NCBI GenBank assembly: GCA_045123975.1
Contig: JBGVKV010000112.1
Location: 1 to 5,616, forward strand
Length of the DNA stretch: 5,616 nt
Direction of reading: 5' to 3'
DNA from: SIG701 sp045123975
Lineage (GTDB): Bacteria; Bacillota; Clostridia; Oscillospirales; CAG-272
Below, in pieces: positions 1-4,222 of the stretch. Under the pieces are notes generated by a model. It made no database searches, had not been told where the DNA came from, and was given only the letters and a program-made list of their open reading frames with translations. The first letter of the stretch is position 1. Each line of letters begins with the position of its first letter. A program made the position numbers and the translations under genes.

Positions 1-6
1 TCTTTC

Positions 7-279
7 TTAAAAATCGATTTTGTTTTTGGCGGCCCGGCGGATCTTTTCCTTGTTCTCCCCCTTTGCCTTGTTGAAGTAGAAGGCCAGGATGGTGGCGAAG
101 GCCGCCCAGGCGGGGGTGATGATGGCGGTCAGGTACGGCAGTGCCCCCGTAAATTTCAGGGTGATGGCCATCTCCGCCAGGTGTAAAACTCTCTTCGAGA
201 GCAGGATCACCGACGGATACACCAAAAGGATGGTCACCGCCACGATGATCTTGGAAAATTCGATTTTCGGCAGCTTCAT
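7..279 (-). CDS. Small two-helix membrane protein, possible holin
   Basis: The protein has 90 residues and is the last complete gene of the lysis end of the operon. Two hydrophobic segments are visible, at about residues 10-27 (IIVAVTILLVYPSVILL) and 44-69 (ending in AFATILAFYFN). A strongly basic tail follows (KAKGENKEKIRRAAKNK). Small size, two membrane helices, a charged C-terminus and direct linkage to an endolysin are typical of phage holins, which form membrane lesions that let the endolysin reach the wall. The start at 279 was chosen because the ATG follows a strong GGGAGGTGG site and overlaps the endolysin stop as ATGA, implying translational coupling. A longer in-frame extension up to 789 only reads through the endolysin gene in another frame. 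The family could not be named, so holin is inferred from topology and position. Confidence 0.75.
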   Translation of the reverse strand: MKLPKIEFSKIIVAVTILLVYPSVILLSKRVLHLAEMAITLKFTGALPYLTAIITPAWAAFATILAFYFNKAKGENKEKIRRAAKNKIDF

Positions 280-920
280 GATCCACCTCCCACCGCCCGG
301 TGCAGGAACACCAGCATCATCTCCCGGGTGCAGCTTTCGTGAAGGCGGTAGTTCCCGTTCTCGTCCCCGTAGAGGATGCCGTTTTCCACGGCCCAGGAGA
401 CCGCATCCTCCGCCCATTCGGCGGGAACGTTGTCCATCTCCTCGGTGGGGATCTCCTCCGGGATATCCTCCTCCCCGAGGAGAAACGGCAGAGGATCGAC
501 TACCTCGCCGTAGATCTCCAACTGGAAATGGAGATGGGCCCCGGTGGAGTATCCGGTGGATCCCATCCGGCCGATCAGCTGTCCGGCGGTGACCGCATCG
601 CCAATCTGCACCGGGATGCTTCCGTTTTCCAGGTGATAGTATTTCGTAACCACCCCGTCCCCGTGATCGACGGTGACCCGGTTGCCGGCAGAGCGGACGG
701 TGTCGAAGCCTTCCACTCCGTCCCGCACGTCGGTGACGGTGCCATCCCAGGCGGCGCCGATGCCCGATAGGGCACTGTATCCCCGCCACAGGGTGAGATC
801 GATGCCCTTGTGCCCCTGGCCTTCCTCTCCCGTTACGGGATCGGTACGGTAGCCGAAGGGGGATGTGACGCGGAGGGTTGTCCCCTCCGTCAGAACGGGG
901 AGTACGGATAGAATATTCAT
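276..920 (-). CDS. Prophage endolysin: M23 (LytM-type) zinc metallopeptidase with C-terminal SLH repeat
   Basis: The protein has 214 residues. The N-terminal two thirds form an M23 peptidase domain, which cuts peptide cross-bridges in peptidoglycan. Visible features are a SPFGYR start at 20-25, the zinc motif HKGID (His37, Asp41), KYYHL with the probable catalytic His96, GDAVTAGQLIGRMGSTG at 108-123, and the second zinc motif HLHF (His129, His131). All expected metal and catalytic residues are present, so it should be active. An acidic linker (GEEDIPEEIPTEEMD, about 149-163) leads to one SLH-like repeat, EWAEDAVSWAVENGI then TREMMLVFLHRA at about 168-209, which likely binds secondary cell-wall polymer. 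There is no signal peptide, which fits holin-dependent release. The ATG follows GAAAGGAGAG and overlaps the upstream stop as ATGA; the downstream gene is coupled the same way. Endolysin is favoured over a host hydrolase because of the operon context. Confidence 0.9.
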   Translation of the reverse strand: MNILSVLPVLTEGTTLRVTSPFGYRTDPVTGEEGQGHKGIDLTLWRGYSALSGIGAAWDGTVTDVRDGVEGFDTVRSAGNRVTVDHGDGVVTKYYHLENGSIPVQIGDAVTAGQLIGRMGSTGYSTGAHLHFQLEIYGEVVDPLPFLLGEEDIPEEIPTEEMDNVPAEWAEDAVSWAVENGILYGDENGNYRLHESCTREMMLVFLHRAVGGGS

Positions 921-1246
921 ACTCTCTCTCCTTTCGCGGGCGGCTCGGTGTGGAGAGCCATCAGCTCCTTATACAGAGCCGTTGCCACGTCGTTGCCGCC
1001 CAGGGCGTGATAGGCGTTGTACGCCTTTCTTATGGATTCCTTGGCGTAGATGGGGCAGTAATGCTTTTCCTCCACGTATTTGGCGTGCTTCTCGATGATT
1101 TTCTCCCGAAGCAGGCACTGCACGCCGTCGGCCACGGCGCTGTCCTTCTTTTTGCGCATCCGGAACCACACCGCCACGCCGGATACCACACCCGACGCGA
1201 CGGCGGACACCAGCACGCTGAGAATCTTTTCTGCGATTGCGTCCAT
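917..1246 (-). CDS. Single-pass membrane protein of the prophage lysis cassette, possible holin
   Basis: The protein has 109 residues. One hydrophobic helix covers about residues 9-29 and contains a G19-VVS-G23 (GxxxG) helix-packing motif. A RMRKKKD stop-transfer cluster follows, then a soluble helical domain with IEKHAKYVEEKHYCPIYAKESI and a conserved-looking YNAYHALGGNDVATALYKELMALH stretch at about 76-98. This architecture resembles proteins often found just before the lysin in Firmicutes gut phages, but I cannot name a family. Role by position: holin, or a membrane partner of lysis. The stop overlaps the endolysin start (ATGA), so the two are translationally coupled. The ATG is preceded by a GGGAG site that begins at the stop codon of the upstream gene. 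A single helix fits a pinholin-like or anchor role as well as a classic holin. Confidence 0.75.
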   Translation of the reverse strand: MDAIAEKILSVLVSAVASGVVSGVAVWFRMRKKKDSAVADGVQCLLREKIIEKHAKYVEEKHYCPIYAKESIRKAYNAYHALGGNDVATALYKELMALHTEPPAKGERV

Positions 1247-1257
1247 TTGTATCTCCC

Positions 1258-1494
1258 TTAGCTGCGGTACGCCCCAAACCGTGCAATCTTCGCATCCACC
1301 ACAGCCTGTGTGGCTTCCCGGTGTTCTTCGGGTACGTCATCGATGGACATTTTTTCGGTGTATACCTTGAAGGCGTATTTGCTCACGGGCGGCAAGCCCA
1401 CCACGGCAAGGTATTCTTCTTCTGTGACCTCCTCAAAGCCGTGGGGAGCGTTTTTGTTAAATATATAATAGTGCTTCATATAATAGTGCTTCAT
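1258..1494 (-). CDS. Small prophage protein of unknown function
   Basis: The protein has 78 residues, is soluble, and is not recognised as a named family. Visible features are an acidic EEVTEEEYLAVVGLPPVSKYA segment (21-41) and a C-terminal VDAKIARFGAY motif (66-76). Small proteins of this general look sit between tail-fibre and lysis genes in many Firmicutes phages. The N-terminus reads MKHYYMKHYY, an exact duplication produced by a 15-base tandem repeat, which gives two possible starts. The upstream ATG at 1494 is chosen because a GGGAGGAG site lies 6 bases before it; the second ATG (1479) has only AT-rich repeat sequence before it. The first 15 or so codons lie in the AT-rich tract described separately, while the remainder has the GC content of its neighbours. 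Confidence 0.75.
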   Translation of the reverse strand: MKHYYMKHYYIFNKNAPHGFEEVTEEEYLAVVGLPPVSKYAFKVYTEKMSIDDVPEEHREATQAVVDAKIARFGAYRS

Positions 1495-1770
1495 TCTTAT
1501 CTCCTCCCGTTACGATATAAAGAAATCGTCGTCAGTTATTTTTACTACGGCAAGATTATTTTCTTCATATGGTACATCGAGTATATACAGATCCAACAAT
1601 TCTCCACCTCTGATCATAAGTCCCATTCCTTCGGTTTCAATAAATTCTGTCATTACGATAATAGAATTTTTGGGACAAGAAAATGTTTCTCCGTTTTGAT
1701 TATAATGTGGATTTCCGCTTTCATCCAAGTAGATAATCTTTGGATAGTATATCGCTCCAACACACGACCA
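1451..1770. other. Low-GC tract inside the tail operon
   Basis: Hand counts give 61 G+C in 180 bases (34%) for 1561-1740 and 18 of 60 (30%) for 1441-1500. The flanks are higher: 36 of 60 (60%) for 1381-1440 and 64 of 120 (53%) for 1741-1860. The tract covers the C-terminal two thirds of the 141-residue tail protein and the first codons of the next gene, with the ribosome binding site between them. The sharp edges inside reading frames suggest that a receptor-facing domain was exchanged from a lower-GC source. Confidence 0.7.
1465..1494. repeat. 15-base perfect tandem duplication at a start codon
   Basis: Two adjacent exact copies of ATAATAGTGCTTCAT (1465-1479 and 1480-1494); the identity extends two bases further left. 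On the minus strand each copy carries an ATG and encodes MKHYY, so the duplication adds a second in-frame start and five residues. It is probably a replication-slippage product; only the outer copy is linked to a ribosome binding site. Confidence 0.95.
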
Positions 1771-1935
1771 TCCGCTTACCATTTCCACACTGCTGCCCTG
1801 TTCAATCTGCCCGATAAGGGATGCCATCCCGTCCAGCTTTGTGCCGGATGGTACGGTTACGCCTTTTTCTGTGATCGCGGATGCAATAGCCGATTTGGCA
1901 TTGCTAAGCCGCGTAATTTCATTTGCTGTACTCAT
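1510..1935 (-). CDS. Phage tail protein with conserved N-terminal adaptor and AT-rich C-terminal domain
   Basis: The protein has 141 residues. The N-terminal part, about 1-47, reads LSNAKSAIASAI, GVTVPSGTKLDGMASLIGQI. This 'AK-AI-AAI-GV-VP-GTKLD-M--LI' pattern recurs at the front of tail-appendage proteins in Firmicutes gut phages and probably docks the protein on the tail. The remainder (about 50-141) is beta-rich and acidic (WSCVGAIYYPKIIYLDESGNPHY, GGELLDLYILDVPYEENN, ending DDDFFIS). It is not recognised, and a receptor-binding or tip domain is inferred. The ATG at 1935 has an ideal AAGGAGG site 5 bases upstream, which overlaps the TAA of the preceding gene. GC content drops to about 34% across the C-terminal domain. 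Two Cys residues (58, 87) are present. Tail protein status is likely; the specific role is inferred from position. Confidence 0.75.
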   Translation of the reverse strand: MSTANEITRLSNAKSAIASAITEKGVTVPSGTKLDGMASLIGQIEQGSSVEMVSGWSCVGAIYYPKIIYLDESGNPHYNQNGETFSCPKNSIIVMTEFIETEGMGLMIRGGELLDLYILDVPYEENNLAVVKITDDDFFIS

Positions 1936-1945
1936 TTATTCCTCC

Positions 1946-2503
1946 TTAAATGGCCGCCAACGCGTTCTCTATATCGTCGGTCAGCGATACCGTGCCGCCC
2001 GTGGTATGGCCGGCGGGAACGGTATAGGACGTGGTGGTCAGTCCGTCGATGGTGGCGGAAACGTCCCCGTTTACGGGAATCGCGCCCTCTTCCACCTCAC
2101 CGGTGGGGAGCACGATCTTCTTGCCCGCCAAAACGTCTGCCGCCCCGGCGGTCACGGACGTAACGTCCTGGTACGCATCGGGGATGGGCTCCACGATTAC
2201 CTCGGAGAGCACCTTGCCCGCCGCAGGCGTGATCTTCTGCTGCTTCTTCGTGGGCGTGGCGGTTTTGGTTTCCGGAGTGATCGTCACCTTGCCCGTGCCG
2301 CTGTGATAGCCTTTGGGAATGGTATACGTTGTTGTTTTTTCGTCCAGGGACGGATTCACTGCTCCCCAATTTTCCATATTTTCAATGGCCGCCGTCAGTC
2401 CTTCCATTGTGTCGGTGGATTTCGCTATGCCCAATGCCGCCAGCTTGATGCGGATTCGGGCACGCAGACTTACCAGGCGCTGAAGCTTTTCTGTTATGTT
2501 CAT
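1946..2503 (-). CDS. Tail-fibre-like protein with internal YT(I/V)P-G-H repeats
   Basis: The protein has 185 residues from the chosen start. A helical N-terminus (NITEKLQRLVSLRARIRIKLAALGI) and an MEGLTAAIENM segment resemble the adaptor front of the next tail protein. Two copies of a beta repeat follow, TTTYTIPKGYHSGTGKVTIT at about 57-76 and TTSYTVPAGHTTGGTVSLT at about 157-175. Between them is a segment of the kind TKKQQKITPAAGKVLSEVIVEPIP...AADVLAGK. Such segments are common in tail-fibre or adhesin-like proteins of gut phages and suggest a host-surface contact role. The start is the ATG at 2503: it is 9 bases from GGAGG, whereas the in-frame ATG at 2512 directly abuts that site with no spacing. 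The gene follows the upstream stop by 17 bases and precedes the next start by 10. Confidence 0.8.
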   Translation of the reverse strand: MNITEKLQRLVSLRARIRIKLAALGIAKSTDTMEGLTAAIENMENWGAVNPSLDEKTTTYTIPKGYHSGTGKVTITPETKTATPTKKQQKITPAAGKVLSEVIVEPIPDAYQDVTSVTAGAADVLAGKKIVLPTGEVEEGAIPVNGDVSATIDGLTTTSYTVPAGHTTGGTVSLTDDIENALAAI

Positions 2504-2512
2504 TGTTCGCAT

Positions 2513-2517
2513 CCTCC
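2513..2517 (-). promoter_or_regulatory. Ribosome binding site that decides the tail-fibre-like start
   Basis: GGAGG on the minus strand. The first in-frame ATG (2510-2512) follows it with zero spacing, too close for initiation. The second ATG (2501-2503) is 9 bases away, a usual distance. The shorter protein is therefore preferred by three residues. Confidence 0.75.
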
Positions 2518-2520
2518 GTT

Positions 2521-3228
2521 TTACAGGGAATCCAGCACGCTGCCGATGTCGCCCACGAGAGCGTGCACTGCGGCGGACGTGATCGGACGGGCGTTGTTTT
2601 CTTCCGCCGTATTGGCAGTGTCTACCGACAGGCGGCCGTCCTCGGACATCTTCAGATTATCGCCCAACTTGGCACCGCCCAGCACGTGGGCACTCATGGG
2701 CGGAACGGTCACCGGATGCTTTTCCAGATAGGCATTGATCAGCGCGGCGATCTGTTCCTCGTCGATGTCTCCCGGCGGGCCGTCAAAGTCGCCGCGCTCC
2801 GCGGCGGCCAGCAGCTCCTCTCTGGCTTCCTTGGCTGCCCTTGCAGCTTCGGCTGTATCTCGGATCGTTTCCGCGATCCAGTCCATACCCGGTGCCGGCG
2901 GATTTTCTCCGGGATCAATGGCTTCCGTTACAAGGCAAACAAAGCTTCTGGATTTTCCGATGATTGCACCGCAAACGATGCGCAATTCAAGCTCACCCTG
3001 TCCCGCAATAGCCAAATCCGTGTCCGTTGCCGTCCAGGATGCCGTGTTTCCCATCCGGCGGATCGGAACAGGGTAGGCCTGTCCGTCGGGACGGCGGTAT
3101 ACGCCCAGGATTTCGCCTCCGGGATAGACCGCTGCCCAGGAGGTTACATCAAACGTAACGGTACGGAATTCGTTTTCCCCCGTTTTGCCGATGCGCAAAA
3201 CGGAGCGGTTGTCTTCTATTTCGTACAT
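2521..3228 (-). CDS. Phage baseplate / tail-fibre protein (BppU-like N-terminus)
   Basis: The protein has 235 residues and is first in the operon. The N-terminal part (about 1-105) is beta-rich (GENEFRTVTFDVTSWAAVYPGGEILGVYRRPDGQAYPV). It resembles the tail-attachment domain of baseplate upper proteins and related fibres. A Pro/Gly hinge (DPGENPPAPG) leads to an Ala/Glu helix (ETIRDTAEAARAAKEAREELLAAAERG, about 120-146) suited to a trimeric coiled coil. A short collagen-like GPPGD follows. The C-terminus (GGAKLGDNLKMSEDGRLSVDTAN... NNARPITSAAVHALVGDIGSVL) matches a tail-fibre end module often seen in Firmicutes phages. The start at 3228 is preceded by AAAGGAA at a 7-base spacing. It is unusual for such a gene to be promoter-proximal, since tail-tip and tape-measure genes normally precede it. 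The BppU resemblance is by eye; structural tail protein is the safe call. Confidence 0.8.
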   Translation of the reverse strand: MYEIEDNRSVLRIGKTGENEFRTVTFDVTSWAAVYPGGEILGVYRRPDGQAYPVPIRRMGNTASWTATDTDLAIAGQGELELRIVCGAIIGKSRSFVCLVTEAIDPGENPPAPGMDWIAETIRDTAEAARAAKEAREELLAAAERGDFDGPPGDIDEEQIAALINAYLEKHPVTVPPMSAHVLGGAKLGDNLKMSEDGRLSVDTANTAEENNARPITSAAVHALVGDIGSVLDSL

Positions 3229-3254
3229 AGTTAATTCCTTTCGGTTGTATTTTC

Positions 3255-3308
3255 GCGGCGGCAGTGGGTGACAGATGGTGTGACAGGTGGTAAGACCATC
3301 GCCGCCGC
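3255..3308 (-). promoter_or_regulatory. Long hairpin at the 5' end of the tail/lysis mRNA
   Basis: On the minus strand GCGGCGGC (3308-3301) pairs with GCCGCCGC (3262-3255). Immediately inside, GATGGT (3300-3295) pairs with ACCATC (3279-3274). This gives 14 pairs with a 15-base loop and an 11-base bulge on the 3' side. The predicted transcript start (about 3309) falls right at its base, so the mRNA would begin with this structure. It leaves the ribosome binding site of the first gene single-stranded and has no U-tract, so it is not a terminator. mRNA protection or a regulatory target are possible roles. Confidence 0.6.
3268..3291. repeat. Tandem 12-base direct repeat in the operon leader
   Basis: Two adjacent copies of GTGACAGRTGGT (3268-3279 and 3280-3291) differing at one base. 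They lie in the transcribed leader of the tail/lysis operon and inside the leader hairpin. They could be a protein-binding site or a by-product of duplication; no function can be assigned. Confidence 0.7.
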
Positions 3309-3315
3309 ATACCTA

Positions 3316-3344
3316 ATCATAACAAATACGCAGGCGAAGAACAA
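3316..3344 (-). promoter_or_regulatory. Sigma-A-type promoter of the tail/lysis operon
   Basis: On the minus strand, TTGTTC (3344-3339) and TATGAT (3321-3316) are separated by 17 bases; the -10 is one base and the -35 two bases from consensus. The predicted start is near 3309, giving a leader of about 80 bases before the first tail gene. It is the only good minus-strand promoter seen upstream of the operon and is divergent to the repressor promoter, with 27 bases between the two -35 elements. Confidence 0.7.
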
Positions 3345-3351
3345 ATGTTTT
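3338..3351. promoter_or_regulatory. LexA (SOS) box-like element over the operon -35
   Basis: GAACAAATGTTT at 3339-3350 fits the inner part of the Gram-positive LexA box CGAACRNRYGTTYC at every position; only the two outermost C bases differ (12 of 14). It covers the -35 hexamer of the tail/lysis promoter, where a bound repressor would block RNA polymerase. The same bases can also be read as a perfect inverted repeat AACAAA-tgtt-TTTGTT (3340-3355), so it may instead be an operator of the adjacent repressor. Confidence 0.45.
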
Positions 3352-3360
3352 TGTTGGTTG

Positions 3361-3385
3361 GTGAGAATCTGTTGCATATACTCAC
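3361..3385. promoter_or_regulatory. Palindromic operator candidate at the repressor promoter
   Basis: A 25-base imperfect palindrome with GTGAG (3361-3365) and CTCAC (3381-3385) as perfect outer arms and AT and TG pairs inside; 9 of 12 base pairs are symmetric. It covers the -35 (3372-3377) of the repressor promoter, as expected for an autoregulatory operator of an XRE-type dimer. Confidence 0.5.
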
Positions 3386-3400
3386 AGTTCATGATATAAT
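3372..3400 (+). promoter_or_regulatory. Sigma-A-type promoter of the repressor gene
   Basis: TTGCAT (3372-3377) and a perfect TATAAT (3395-3400) are separated by 17 bases. The predicted start is near 3407, leaving a leader of only about 15 bases that still holds the GAGGTGAT ribosome binding site (3408-3415). The -35 lies within the palindrome 3361-3385. Confidence 0.75.
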
Positions 3401-3421
3401 AATGCGCGAGGTGATAGGTAT

Positions 3422-3913
3422 ATGTTACAATACAGATTGAAGGAACTCAGAAAAAGGGAAGGGATAACCCAGGCGGAGCTGGCCCGGACCCTGAACGTGT
3501 CCGTGGGCGCCGTGGGAAATTGGGAGAGCGGCAAGCGGCTCCCGGATATCCGTATGCTTCATCGGATCGCCGATTGCTTTTGTGTAACGGTGGATTATTT
3601 GTCCGGCGCCGTGCCGGTGCCGGCGGAGGATGGGGATCTGCGGGTAATTTGTTCCGATGAATCGATGATTGGAGCGGGGATCCACCCGGGAGATACGGTG
3701 TACGTCCGCCGCCGGAATACAGTGGAGGACGGTCGCATCGCGGCCGTGCAGATGGACGGACAGATCCTCTTGCGAAGGATCTTCCGATGCGGGGAGTATT
3801 TTGTGCTGCAGACGGAGAATCCGGTCTGGAAGCCCACGGTGTTCTCCGCGGAAGAATGGGCACGGGTTCATCTACTGGGGGAAGCTGCGTCCGTTGTGCA
3901 TGTGCTGTGCTGA
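3422..3913 (+). CDS. Phage-type XRE/S24 (LexA-fold) transcriptional repressor, probably not self-cleaving
   Basis: The protein has 163 residues. Residues 5-60 form an XRE helix-turn-helix (RLKELRKREGITQAELARTL, then the recognition helix at SVGAVGNWESGK, then LHRIADCFCVTVDYLSG). Residues 73-163 form a LexA/S24 C-terminal fold (ICSDESM, GIHPGDTVYVRR, VEDGRIAAV, ENPVWKP). It should repress the divergent tail/lysis promoter and its own gene as a dimer. The nucleophile Ser81 is present, but the partner lysine, expected 37 residues later, is Arg118, and no lysine occurs between 39 and 136. The linker after the helix-turn-helix is short and contains no Ala-Gly cleavage site. The total length is below that of typical cleavable phage repressors. 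It is therefore probably a dimerising, uncleavable variant. The ATG at 3422 is supported by GAGGTGAT and a consensus promoter. A weak terminator follows. Confidence 0.88.
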   Translation: MLQYRLKELRKREGITQAELARTLNVSVGAVGNWESGKRLPDIRMLHRIADCFCVTVDYLSGAVPVPAEDGDLRVICSDESMIGAGIHPGDTVYVRRRNTVEDGRIAAVQMDGQILLRRIFRCGEYFVLQTENPVWKPTVFSAEEWARVHLLGEAASVVHVLC

Positions 3914-4175
3914 AAATGGATGAGTATTTATGCATTTTAGTGAATAAAATTCATTTCCACCGTCGAAAAACAGTAATATTATGCGAATTTCCATTGAAAA
4001 TGGAGCATTTTTGTATTTGATTGAGGGGATATACAGTGAAATATCCATGAAGGTGTGGAATTGTATCCGACGGTGATACATAATATTAATAGTAAGAATC
4101 GGCATTTTTTGAAGGAGCGCAACGCCCTGCACTAATATTTATTCAGAAAAAGTTGAAAAATATTCAAAAAACCTA
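3914..4175. other. AT-rich gene-free stretch between the repressor and the transporter operon
   Basis: No supportable gene on either strand. Short open frames here lack ribosome binding sites. Contents: a weak terminator (3981-4012), a hairpin GGATAT-N8-ATATCC (4027-4046), and an 8-base inverted pair CACCGTCG (3958-3965) / CGACGGTG (4068-4075). There are also two copies of the palindrome TAATATTA (3974-3981, 4081-4088). The last 40 bases before the transporter promoter hold repeated A-tracts (TATTCARAAAAA at 4140-4151, and a shifted near-copy from 4161) and a TTGAA-N5-TTCAA palindrome (4153-4167). These could act as an UP element or a regulator site. This stretch probably contains the phage-host junction, but no att core can be recognised. 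Confidence 0.6.
3981..4012 (+). terminator. Weak intrinsic terminator candidate after the repressor
   Basis: TCCATT (3990-3995) pairs with AATGGA (3999-4004) around a GAA loop. The outer bases ATGC (3981-3984) and GCAT (4005-4008) can extend the stem past a 5-base bulge. TTTTT ends it (4008-4012). The stem is short and AT-rich, so termination may be partial. Confidence 0.4.
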
Positions 4176-4204
4176 TTGACAATTGCATATAAATGCGGTA
4201 TAAT
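4176..4204 (+). promoter_or_regulatory. Consensus sigma-A promoter of the amino-acid transporter operon
   Basis: Perfect TTGACA (4176-4181) and perfect TATAAT (4199-4204) with the ideal 17-base spacing. A-tract-rich DNA lies just upstream. The predicted start is near 4211, giving a leader of about 83 bases. A promoter this strong suggests high basal expression or control by a repressor or leader structure. Confidence 0.9.
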
Positions 4205-4222
4205 TCCAACCATGAAGCGTAT

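Larger units (their letters stand above)
7..3913. mobile_element. Prophage-derived segment (tail tip, lysis and repressor genes)
   Basis: Seven tightly packed minus-strand genes of phage tail and lysis type, with a divergent phage-type repressor on the plus strand, form one phage-derived block. It abuts an ordinary amino-acid transporter operon. The left limit is outside the window, and the right limit lies somewhere in the gene-free stretch after the repressor. No integrase, terminase, portal, capsid, tail-tube, tape-measure or replication gene is visible. In a normal prophage such genes would lie between the repressor and the tail-tip genes, so internal deletion or rearrangement is inferred. 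No att repeat or tRNA gene could be identified at the right edge. The phage origin is well supported by gene content; whether it is a remnant or a maintained small element is open. Confidence 0.75.

Noticed and set aside
280..789. Long in-frame upstream extension of the two-helix membrane protein
   Set aside because: The extension is an Arg/Gly-rich shadow of the endolysin gene; the ATG at 279 has a strong ribosome binding site and an ATGA overlap.
1946..2503. Possible diversity-generating retroelement target in the tail proteins
   Set aside because: No template/variable repeat pair and no reverse transcriptase in the window; the internal repeats are short protein-level beta repeats.
89..3234. 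Many plus-strand open frames opposite the tail/lysis operon
   Set aside because: They are antisense shadows of GC-rich genes, rich in Arg, Pro and Gly, without ribosome binding sites or recognisable domains.
3916..4020. 34-codon plus-strand frame just after the repressor stop
   Set aside because: No ribosome binding site, and the sequence overlaps the terminator-like hairpin.
3872..4132. Minus-strand open frame overlapping the repressor end
   Set aside because: It begins with GTG, has no ribosome binding site, reads through AT-rich intergenic DNA and overlaps the end of a well-supported gene.
3914..4175. Prophage attachment site or tRNA gene
   Set aside because: No tRNA-like cloverleaf or tRNA 3' end was found, and the other att half lies outside the window, so no core can be defined.
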